From Acidobacteriota bacterium (GTDB lineage Bacteria; Acidobacteriota; Polarisedimenticolia; Gp22-AA2): 5,651 nucleotides of DNA. The translations under genes were made by a program, and so were the position numbers. Shown here piece by piece: positions 1 through 5,651 of this stretch; the stretch's first letter is position 1; each line of letters opens with the position of its first letter. The stretch is from NCBI GenBank assembly GCA_016202915.1, contig JACQNT010000141.1, positions 1 through 5,651 of the forward strand. The letters are read 5' to 3'. The notes beneath the pieces are model-generated. The model was not told the DNA's origin, ran no database searches, and worked only from the letters and a program-made list of their open reading frames with translations.

Positions 1-1536
1 AGGGTGGCCAGCGGGACGGCGGAAGTCCTCGTCTCGACCGCCTTGAGCCCGAAGAAATCCCCCGGCGGCACCGGGACCTGGACGACGCGCTCCATGATGC
101 CGTCGAAGTCGATCCGGATCGGCTCGACCTTCTCCTCCTGCTTCTTGGCGTCGCCGTCCTTCTTCCCGCCCTCCTTCTTCTCCTCGTTCTTCGCGTCGTC
201 GGTCTTCGGATCGACGCCGCCCCGCGGCGCGAACGGCAGCCTGCCGTCTGCCTGGAGCGCCACGACGACCGGCAGGGCCGCCTTCTGGACGATGAAGCGG
301 GACTCGAAACGGTCGAGGTGCGGGTTGATCCAGCGGTCGGAGAGATAATAGAGATACTTCCCCTTCGGGTCCCAGGTCGGCGAGTGGGAGTTGAACATCG
401 GGTCGCTGAAGTCGTGGACGGTCTTCGTCTGGCCGTCCCAGAGCCGGACCTGGTTGAAGCCGTTCCCCGTCGACACGTCGTAGGCCAGGTAGCGGCTGTC
501 GGGCGACCACTCGTAAGTCCTGATCTCGAACTCACCCGTGTCCACGACGCTGGTGGCGCCACTCGCGGCGTCGGCCACGATCAACCGCAACTTGTGGTCG
601 CCCCAGGCGAGCCGCCTGCCGTCCGGCGACCAGGCCGTCCAGGCGTGCCACCCCGGCTCCTGCGTGCCGAGCTCCTTCGGGGGGGCACTGTTGTCGGCGG
701 TGTAGAGGAGCAGCTGCTCCTCTCCCTCCACCTCGGTCCAGGCGGCGAGGCTCCTGCCGTCCGGGGAGAAGACCGGGTCCTTGCTGCGGCACGAAGCGCT
801 CCCGTACCTGGATGCGGTCGCTCGGCAGCGTGATCGACACCTGCTGCGCCTTGCCGCCCGCGAGGTCGTAGGCCCAGATGTCCATCTTGTGCTGGAAGAC
901 GATCGTGCCGTCCCCGAGCGAAGGCCAGCGCACGTCGTAGTCCTCGAACGTCGTGTGCCGCCTGACGTCGCCGCCATCGGGCTTCATCGAGGCGAGGTTC
1001 GGGCGGCCCCAGCGGTCGGTCACGAAGTAGGTCCGCCCGTCCTGGGCCTACATCGGGAAGGCGTCCTTCCCCTTCCAGTCTGTCGCTTCCTTGAAGGACA
1101 TCGGGTCGAGGGTGCCGACGTAGATCTGCTCCGCCTCGCCCCCCTGGTAGCGCTTCCAGTTGTGGAACTCGAGGCCGATCTTCTGGAAGGCGACGCGCTT
1201 TTCGCCGGGCTCGAACGAGATCCAGGCCGCGGGCTCGAGCGGGACGAGGTTGGCCACGCCGCCTTCCGGCGCCACACTGTAGATGCGATAGTCGCCGTGC
1301 GGATGGTCGCGCCGGCTGCGGAACAGAATCTTGCCGTCGCCCGTCCAGCCGATGGCCTGGTCCGGCATCGGGTGCCAGGTCAGCCTCGAGGGCTCGCCGC
1401 CGCCTGACGACATACGGTAGAAGCCATCGGGGGGCGTGTCGGCGGCCCCGCCGGGGGAAGGGGGCGTTGCGGCCAGGATCAGGAGGGCCGCCACAGCGGC
1501 CCGGGACAGTGCGACGCGATGCGCGGATCGGGACAT
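1..1536 (-). pseudogene. Tricorn-like / S41-family protease, N-terminal beta-propeller part, disrupted and cut by window edge
   Basis: Start ATG at 1536 is preceded by a GAGGAG Shine-Dalgarno (about 1544-1549) and encodes a signal peptide (hydrophobic core about residues 13-24, likely cleavage after GGA near residue 31). The product would be an exported peptidase. PD40/TolB-like propeller strands follow: RLTWHPMPD, GWTGDGKILFRSR, WPSLGDGTIVF, DPVFSPDGR, WSPDGRRLAW, WSPDSRYLAY, and YLYYLSDRWINP. Next come a Lys/Glu/Asp-rich linker (about 123-215) and IDFDGIMERVVQVPVPPGD, both typical of bacterial tricorn homologues just before the PDZ/S41 catalytic half, which lies off the left edge. Two lesions are visible. 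Codon 163 is TAG (1048-1050) inside FPM*AQDG, where family members read PMW. Near 781-787 the frame changes from RFVPQQ to SKDPVFSPDG. I read 782 to 3 codon by codon and found no further stop. From memory of the family, a first propeller blade and a segment at the frame change also look missing. A pseudogene is most likely; sequencing error is the alternative, less so if the deletions are real. Confidence 0.82.
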
Positions 1537-1643
1537 GCGCTCTCTCCTCGAAAGAGATGGCCTTGAAACGGAACACGCGAGTCTACACGATCGGAGCGCG
1601 GAAGACACGGGGCGGGACGGACGTTTCGGCGGCGGCGCGCCCG

Positions 1644-2153
1644 CTAGTTGACCGTGGCGTTCGCGTCGTCGTCCACGGAACCGCCCACCTGCAACTCGAG
1701 ACTCTGCTGGATGAACAGGGCCTGCTGCAGCTCGCGCTGCGCCTTGTCGAGATGGCCCAGCTTCATGTAGACGCGGTACAGGTTCAGGTAGGGGAAGTGG
1801 CGCGGCTCGTAGCGCCGGGCCTTCTTGGCCTGCTCGAGCCAGGGGATCGCTTTGTCGATCTGCCCCTTGTGGATCAGGTAGGAGCCGATGTCGTTGTACG
1901 GGTTCCCGAACTCCGGGTCGAGGGTGATGGCGATCTTGCACTGCTCGATCGCCTCGTCGTAGCGCTTCAGGAAACTGTAGGTCCAGCCCAGGTAGGTGTG
2001 GGCCTCGGCGGTCGGGCAGGCCTCGATCGAGGCCTTGTACAGGAGGATCGCCTCCTCGTAGTCGCCGGCGCTCTGCCGCTCGTACGCCTTCTGGAGCAGA
2101 CGCACCGCCCGCCCGAGGTTGAGATCGATCTCCGCGCTCACGTTGTCCTCCAT
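1644..2153 (-). CDS. TPR-repeat protein (169 aa, cytoplasmic)
   Basis: This is a small, nearly all-helical protein with four tetratricopeptide repeats and no signal peptide or membrane segment. The repeats lie at about residues 16-49 (YERQSAGDYEEAILLYKASI), 50-83 (AHTYLGWTYSFLKRYDEAI), 84-117 (NPYNDIGSYLIHKGQIDKAI) and 119-152 (YLNLYRVYMKLGHLDKAQ). Each shows the usual G/Y/A/P pattern. The C-terminus is acidic and polar (DDDANATVN). TPR proteins act as protein-binding scaffolds; no partner or pathway can be read from the sequence. I chose ATG 2153 because GGAG (2159-2162) sits 5 nt upstream. The longer in-frame TTG at 2192 has no ribosome site and is better explained as part of a -35 box (TTGACG). 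The gene ends in TAG, so TAG is an ordinary stop here. It lies 107 bp upstream of the broken tricorn-like gene on the same strand, and the two could be co-transcribed. Confidence 0.9.
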   Translation of the reverse strand: MEDNVSAEIDLNLGRAVRLLQKAYERQSAGDYEEAILLYKASIEACPTAEAHTYLGWTYSFLKRYDEAIEQCKIAITLDPEFGNPYNDIGSYLIHKGQIDKAIPWLEQAKKARRYEPRHFPYLNLYRVYMKLGHLDKAQRELQQALFIQQSLELQVGGSVDDDANATVN

Positions 2154-2163
2154 GCCGGCTCCG

Positions 2164-2192
2164 ATGGTAATGTGGCGCCGCCGTTCCGTCAA
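2164..2192 (-). promoter_or_regulatory. Candidate sigma70-type promoter for the TPR gene
   Basis: On the minus strand, TTGACG (2187-2192, 5 of 6 matches to TTGACA) is followed by a 17-nt spacer and TACCAT (2164-2169, 4 of 6 matches to TATAAT). A start about 7 nt past the -10 box would fall near 2157. That leaves a leader of only a few bases before ATG 2153 and would cut into the GGAG site. Either the transcript is almost leaderless or the real start lies slightly upstream. Inferred from consensus only. Confidence 0.45.
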
Positions 2193-2223
2193 CCCGCCGC
2201 GCGGCTGAGGCGCACCGTGCGAT

Positions 2224-2240
2224 GCCGATCGGCGCGCGCC
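2224..2240. repeat. Two overlapping GC palindromes in the divergent intergenic region
   Basis: GCCGATCGGC (2224-2233) and GGCGCGCGCC (2231-2240) are each perfect 10-bp palindromes and share three bases. They lie between the two divergent candidate promoters, just upstream of the plus-strand -35 region, which is a plausible place for an operator. A second CCGATC occurs at 2245-2250. Short GC palindromes are common by chance at this base composition, so function is uncertain. Confidence 0.3.
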
Positions 2241-2242
2241 GT

Positions 2243-2271
2243 TTCCGATCCAGCGCCTCTCGGGCTAGAAT
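2243..2271 (+). promoter_or_regulatory. Candidate promoter for the MscS-like/trkH operon
   Basis: TAGAAT (2266-2271) matches the TATAAT -10 box at 5 of 6 positions and stands out in GC-rich surroundings. A 17-nt spacer places TTCCGA (2243-2248), a weak -35 (3 of 6), upstream. Transcription would begin near 2278, giving a leader of about 19 nt that contains the GGAGGGG ribosome site at 2283-2289. No promoter is evident inside the downstream gene pair, so this one may serve both genes. Confidence 0.45.
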
Positions 2272-2296
2272 CGCGCCTCTCCGGAGGGGACCCCTG

Positions 2297-3631
2297 ATGA
2301 AGGCTCACAGCAGCCGCCGGACCACGGCCTCCCCGATCGCCCTCCTCCTTTTCCCCGTCGCGCTCCTGCTGCCCTCGGTTGCCTTCGACGGAGCGATCCC
2401 GGCGGAGGCCCCCGGGCCGGCCCCGGCGGTCCCGTCCCGGGAAGCGGCGGCGCCAGCCGCCGGCGTCGTCCGGATCGGGGGGACGGACCTGTTCGTGCTG
2501 AGGGCGCCGGTCGGGAGCATCAGCCCGGCGGAGAGGGCCGAGCTGGCCAACCGCAGGCTGGCGGTGGCGCTGCGCGATCCGAAGGTCGGCCCCGAGCAGG
2601 TCATCGCCGTCACGCGCGGCGACTCCGTCATCATCGAGGCGGGGGGCGAGCCGGTCCTCGAGGTAACCCCGGAGGACGCCGTCGCGTACGACAGCAGCCC
2701 GCCCGTCCTCGCGAACCTGTGGGCCGACCTGATCCGGAAAGAACTCGGCCGGCGCAAGAGCGAGATGTTCTCGCTCGTCCTGATCGGCCGCTGGGTCATC
2801 AGGATGATTTACCCGGTGGCGATCCTCCTCCTGCTGTGGGCCGGGCTCCGCCTCATCGAGCGGCTGCGCGAGCGAGTCAGGCAGCGGCCGCAGGCGACCC
2901 TGCCGGCCCTCACGGTGATGGGGATCACCCTTCTCAAGCCGCGAGGCTACCGGAGGCTACGGCTGCGATCGCTGTGGCTCCTGCGCGCCGCGCTCTTCCT
3001 CGGCTTCGGCTACGCCCTCCTGGTCGTCCTGTTCGCCCAGTTCCCGAGGACGCAGTCCTACGCCTGGGACATGCTCCTTTTCGTGACCGACCTCCTCGCG
3101 GGCGGCCTCGGGAGGCTGCTCGACTGGCTGCCCCCGCTGGCGGCCGCCCTGGTCGTCCTGGCCGCGGCGCGAGGCGCCCTCAGGCTGAATCGCATGCTGT
3201 TCGCCCGCGCGCGGGCGGGCCGCGCCGCCCTTGCGGGCGACCCGAGGACCGACACGGCGGCCCTCAGCGAGTCGATTGCCCGGGCGGCCATCATCCTGCT
3301 GGCGGCGGCCCTCCTGGCGCTCCTCGTGCCCGGCGAGGGCGGCCAGGCGATGCTTGCCGTGCTCTTCCTGGTCCTCCTCGTCGCCGCCCTGGCGCTGGTC
3401 CCGGCCGCCCGCCAGATCGCCGCCGGCATCCTCCTGGCTTACGTCCGCGCCGCGCCCGCCGGCTCGCGCCTCGAGGTCGAGGGGGCGCGCGGCACCGTCG
3501 TGCGTCGCGACCTCCTGCACACGATCGTCAGGACGGACGGCGGAGAGGAGGTCTGGCTGCCCAACCTCACCCTCCTCAGCGGCCGCCTCACGCGGCTGGA
3601 GCCTCCGATCGACCGACCACCCGCCCCATGA
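2297..3631 (+). CDS. MscS-like (mechanosensitive channel family) membrane protein lacking the cytoplasmic cage domain
   Basis: Length is 444 aa. ATG 2297 has a strong GGAGGGG site (2283-2289) and opens a signal peptide (residues about 13-30), whereas the in-frame ATG at 2222 has neither. A Pro/Ala-rich stretch and an extracytoplasmic domain follow (about 57-155; LFVLRAPVGSISPAER resembles the N-terminal domain of some larger MscS-family proteins). Hydrophobic helices lie at about 164-186, 228-248, 277-292, 327-345 and 350-385. The last runs into AAGILLAYVRAAPAGSRLEV, then EGARGTVVRRDLLHTIVRT and VWLPNLTLLSG, which match the MscS TM3b/beta-domain layout (small residues, GTV, then PN). The family forms homo-heptameric tension-gated channels that release solutes under hypo-osmotic stress. 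The protein ends about 15 residues after the beta domain, so the alpha/beta cage is absent. The Gly/Ala-rich pore signature is also poorly kept (LALVPAARQIAAG). It may be a small channel or an accessory subunit. The stop overlaps the trkH start. Confidence 0.72.
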   Translation: MKAHSSRRTTASPIALLLFPVALLLPSVAFDGAIPAEAPGPAPAVPSREAAAPAAGVVRIGGTDLFVLRAPVGSISPAERAELANRRLAVALRDPKVGPEQVIAVTRGDSVIIEAGGEPVLEVTPEDAVAYDSSPPVLANLWADLIRKELGRRKSEMFSLVLIGRWVIRMIYPVAILLLLWAGLRLIERLRERVRQRPQATLPALTVMGITLLKPRGYRRLRLRSLWLLRAALFLGFGYALLVVLFAQFPRTQSYAWDMLLFVTDLLAGGLGRLLDWLPPLAAALVVLAAARGALRLNRMLFARARAGRAALAGDPRTDTAALSESIARAAIILLAAALLALLVPGEGGQAMLAVLFLVLLVAALALVPAARQIAAGILLAYVRAAPAGSRLEVEGARGTVVRRDLLHTIVRTDGGEEVWLPNLTLLSGRLTRLEPPIDRPPAP

Positions 3632-5391
3632 GCCGCCGGAACGCCTCCGCGCGGCGCCGGAGAGGCGGGCGGCTCGACGAAGGCTTCGAGGCGCGCGCCG
3701 GGCGCGCCGAGAAGCGGCTCACGCTGGGCATGGCGGCCGCCGCCGTGATGGCGCTCGGGGCGCTCCTGGCGGACTACGGATCGGGGCCGGGCCCGCTGCG
3801 CCCGCTGTGGCGGGAGGTGGAGACGGGGTGCGCGTTCATCTTCGTCCTGCTGCAGTGCGCCAAGCCGGCCACCGTCCCGCGCCCGTTCGCCTACCTGAAG
3901 GAACACCGCCTGGACTACGTCCTGATCGCGATCCTCCTCTTCGGGGTCGCGGGGGCCTCCGCCCTGCGGCAGTCCCCCGAGTTCCGCTATCTCATCGGCC
4001 ACGGGGCGCACGAGCCTCTCGAGGCCCTCCCCGTCCTCGCCATCCAGGGCTACCTCGTCTTCCTCGTGGTTCTGAAGTCCCCGTGGTTCCAGCGCGCTCT
4101 CCTGGCGCTGCCCCTCGGGGCGGCCACCGCCCTGTGGACGAGCTTCGCGGCTCTGATCGGCGCCGGGACGATCCTCCTGCGCCTTCCCGGCGCCGCCGCC
4201 CCCGGGCGTTCCACGACCTGGGTCCAGGCGCTGTTCACCGCCACCTCCGCCGCCTGCGTGACCGGCCTCACGACGGTCGATACCGGGACGCACTGGTCGG
4301 GGTTCGGGCAGGCGGTCATCCTCGGGCTGATCCAGTTGGGCGGCCTCGGCCTCCTCACGCTCACCGGATCGGTGGCGCTCCTGGCCGGCCGGGCGCTGAG
4401 CGAAAGAGAGCACACCGGCCTGGCGGAGATCTCCGAAGCGGACGCCCTGCCGCAGGTCCGCTCGGCCCTCTTCCGTCCGCTCCTGCTCACGGTCCTGATC
4501 GAGGCCGCCGGAGCGGCGCTTCTCTTCCTTGTCTGGCGCGATCCGGACCAGGGGATCGGCCGGCGGATCTGGCTGGCGATCTTCCACGCCGTCTCCGCCT
4601 TCTGCAACGCCGGCTTCTCACTGCACGCCGACGGGCTGGCCCGCCACATGGACGACGCGGCCACGCTCCTGATCATCGGCGCGCTCGTGGTCGCGGGAGG
4701 GATCGGCTTCGGCGTCGCCTGGGATCTGTGCGGCGCGGCGGCGCGGCGCGGCGCCCGGCGCCGGAGCGGGCCGCTGTCACCCCAGGCGAAAGCGGCGCTG
4801 CGGGCGACGGCGGTCCTGATCGTCGCGGGAGGGCTGGGCCTGTGGGCCATCGAGCGCGGCGGCGTCTTCTCCGCCGCCCCGCGGGGGACGCGCCTCATGA
4901 ACGCGCTTTTTCTCTCCATCTCCTCGCGCACCGCCGGCTTCCAGACCGTCGATCTTGCCGGCCTGACGCTCCCCGCGTCGGCGCTCCTCGTCCTTCTCAT
5001 GCTGATCGGCGGGGCGCCCGGCTCCACCGCCGGCGGGATCAAGACGACGACCCTCTGGACCCTCCTGGACCGGCGGTCCCCGCCATGGCTCAGGCTCCGG
5101 GCGCTGGTGGTCGCGCTCGCTCTGCCGGCCGCCTTCATCGCCAGCGGATTGCTCCTTCGCTGGACCACGGGCGGGGCGGTCCACGGGACCTGGTTCGAAT
5201 CGGCCTCGGCGGTCGGCACCGTCGGCCTCAGCCGCGGCATCACGCCGGGCCTCCCGGCGGCCGCCCAGATCGTGCTGGTGGCGACGATGCTCTTCGGCAG
5301 GCTCGGGCCGTTCGTCATCGCCTTCTCCCTCCGCCGCCGCTCACGGCGCGCCGGCGTGCCGGTCGAACAGGAACCGTACCTGATCGGCTGA
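3628..5391 (+). CDS. trkH: TrkH/KtrB-family potassium transporter with N-terminal membrane extension
   Basis: A 587-aa integral inner-membrane K+ transporter. All four selectivity-filter loops of the family are present: TSAACVTGL (206-214), HAVSAFCNAGF (320-330), SISSRTAGFQT (430-440) and SASAVGTVGLS (525-535). The filter glycines are about G213, G329, G437 and G533. The conserved GGAPGSTAGGIKTTT (461-475) and GRLGP (557-561) are also seen, and the protein ends EPYLIG, similar to family C-termini. The first 30 residues are Arg-rich. Residues about 33-150 add three or four membrane helices not found in minimal KtrB, as in some longer TrkH proteins. ATG 3628 overlaps the upstream stop (ATGA) and has no near Shine-Dalgarno, which suggests translation by re-initiation from the MscS-like gene. 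Met35 (3730) is a weaker alternative start. Proteins of this family usually work with a nucleotide-binding TrkA/KtrA subunit; none is encoded in this window. Whether it is TrkH or KtrB in the strict sense cannot be decided. Confidence 0.95.
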   Translation: MSRRNASARRRRGGRLDEGFEARAGRAEKRLTLGMAAAAVMALGALLADYGSGPGPLRPLWREVETGCAFIFVLLQCAKPATVPRPFAYLKEHRLDYVLIAILLFGVAGASALRQSPEFRYLIGHGAHEPLEALPVLAIQGYLVFLVVLKSPWFQRALLALPLGAATALWTSFAALIGAGTILLRLPGAAAPGRSTTWVQALFTATSAACVTGLTTVDTGTHWSGFGQAVILGLIQLGGLGLLTLTGSVALLAGRALSEREHTGLAEISEADALPQVRSALFRPLLLTVLIEAAGAALLFLVWRDPDQGIGRRIWLAIFHAVSAFCNAGFSLHADGLARHMDDAATLLIIGALVVAGGIGFGVAWDLCGAAARRGARRRSGPLSPQAKAALRATAVLIVAGGLGLWAIERGGVFSAAPRGTRLMNALFLSISSRTAGFQTVDLAGLTLPASALLVLLMLIGGAPGSTAGGIKTTTLWTLLDRRSPPWLRLRALVVALALPAAFIASGLLLRWTTGGAVHGTWFESASAVGTVGLSRGITPGLPAAAQIVLVATMLFGRLGPFVIAFSLRRRSRRAGVPVEQEPYLIG

Positions 5392-5410
5392 CGATCGCGG
5401 GCCCCGGCGG

Positions 5411-5429
5411 CCGGGCGAGGCCCGCCCGG
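5411..5429. terminator. GC hairpin between convergent genes, possible bidirectional terminator
   Basis: CCGGGCG (5411-5417) pairs perfectly with CGCCCGG (5423-5429) around a 5-nt AGGCC loop. It lies in the 44-bp gap between the trkH stop and the stop of the convergent minus-strand gene, where a shared terminator is expected. There is no T-run on either side, so it is not a canonical intrinsic terminator; high-GC genomes often show such T-poor hairpins. Confidence 0.4.
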
Positions 5430-5435
5430 ACGACT

Positions 5436-5651
5436 TCAGCGCAGAACGAGGAACAGGAGCGCCGCGGCGCACACGATGAACTGCGCCCGGAGCAGCCACT
5501 GCCGGGTCGCCGCGCTGCCGCCGCGGAACAGGCGGCGCCAGAGCGCGCCGAAGAAGAAGTGGCCGGCGATCCCGCCCAGCGTCGCGCCATAGACCGGGAG
5601 GATGGTCCGAAGCGCCGATAGGAGCGCCGCGAATCCCGGGTCGCCCGGGGC
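5436..5651 (-). CDS. Small hydrophobic membrane protein, C-terminal part only
   Basis: An open frame enters from the right edge and ends at TGA (5436-5438), giving 71 visible residues; the start is outside the window. Two likely membrane helices are seen. One is around residues 17-38 (LPVYGATLGGIAGHFFFGAL), followed by the basic loop WRRLFRGG. The other is around 58-70 (FIVCAAALLFLVL), and the protein ends in Arg. The positive loop between helices and the clean stop opposite trkH support a real gene over a chance frame. I do not recognise the family. It is convergent with trkH, so it need not be functionally linked. Confidence 0.6.
   Translation of the reverse strand, partial: APGDPGFAALLSALRTILPVYGATLGGIAGHFFFGALWRRLFRGGSAATRQWLLRAQFIVCAAALLFLVLR

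Noticed and set aside
123..215. Repetitive cttctt/ctcctt tract that looks like a simple repeat
   Set aside because: On the minus strand it encodes the Lys/Glu/Asp-rich linker normal for tricorn-like proteins; it is imperfect and coding, not a microsatellite.
1048..1050. TAG recoding (amber readthrough or alternative code)
   Set aside because: The TPR gene next door ends in TAG as a true stop, there is no sign of an insertion element or specific context, and the same gene has an independent frame lesion.
1541..1557. TCTCT/AGAGA inverted repeat around the ribosome site of the tricorn-like gene
   Set aside because: A 5-bp A/U-G/C stem with a 7-nt loop is too weak to call a regulatory hairpin.
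1580..1608. Possible promoter for the tricorn-like gene (GTGTCT-17-TAGACT, minus strand)
   Set aside because: Only 3 of 6 and 4 of 6 consensus matches; the gene may simply be read through from the TPR gene 107 bp upstream.
2719..3627. A 303-codon open stretch in the same frame as trkH upstream of its ATG
   Set aside because: It overlaps the well-supported MscS-like gene in another frame. Its translation is Arg/Pro/Gly-rich without fold-like features, as expected of stop-poor high-GC DNA.
3439..5318. Long minus-strand open frames (382 and 422 codons) opposite the MscS-like and trkH genes
   Set aside because: Antisense shadows; the translations show no domain motifs, while the plus strand carries all four TrkH filter loops.
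5315..5590. A 91-codon minus-strand open frame overlapping the trkH end
   Set aside because: Ser/Arg/Ala-rich translation. The adjacent frame ending at 5436 gives a better membrane protein with a stop that respects the trkH boundary.
3231..5621. A 796-codon plus-strand open frame across trkH
   Set aside because: Arg/Pro-rich low-complexity translation in the third frame of a clear TrkH gene; a composition artefact.

Overview
The window is about 70% G+C by eye, densely coding, and reads as bacterial chromosome. The gene families (a tricorn-like peptidase with an N-terminal beta-propeller, a compact TPR protein, a TrkH/KtrB potassium transporter with an extra N-terminal membrane domain) and the exported proteins fit a high-GC Gram-negative lineage. 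Acidobacteriota or a similar soil or metagenomic group is my guess; the sequence does not prove it. I see no mobile element, CRISPR array, tRNA or rRNA.

Left half, minus strand: a TPR-repeat protein (1644-2153) lies upstream of a tricorn/S41-type beta-propeller gene (1-1536, running off the left edge). The propeller gene is broken. It has an in-frame TAG where family members carry a Trp, and later a frame change that coincides with what looks like a missing propeller segment. The opening blade also seems to be missing. The reading is otherwise coherent down to the charged linker that precedes the PDZ/S41 protease half in this family. The protease half itself lies outside the window.

A 143-bp divergent intergenic region (2154-2296) carries candidate promoters facing both ways and two abutting GC palindromes.

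Right half, plus strand: an MscS-like membrane protein (2297-3631) overlaps a TrkH/KtrB-type K+ transporter (3628-5391) at an ATGA stop/start, so the two are almost certainly translationally coupled. The MscS-like protein has a signal peptide, an extracytoplasmic N-terminal domain, several membrane helices and a terminal beta-domain, but lacks the usual cytoplasmic cage. The pair suggests one unit for ion and turgor homeostasis, combining K+ uptake with a channel-like partner. No TrkA/KtrA gating subunit is seen here.

A convergent, partial small membrane protein (5436-5651, minus) closes the window. A GC hairpin sits in the 44-bp gap between it and the transporter gene.

The most noteworthy points are the coupled, truncated MscS-like/TrkH pair and the multi-lesion tricorn-like pseudogene. 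I found no clear-cut novel defence or mobile system.
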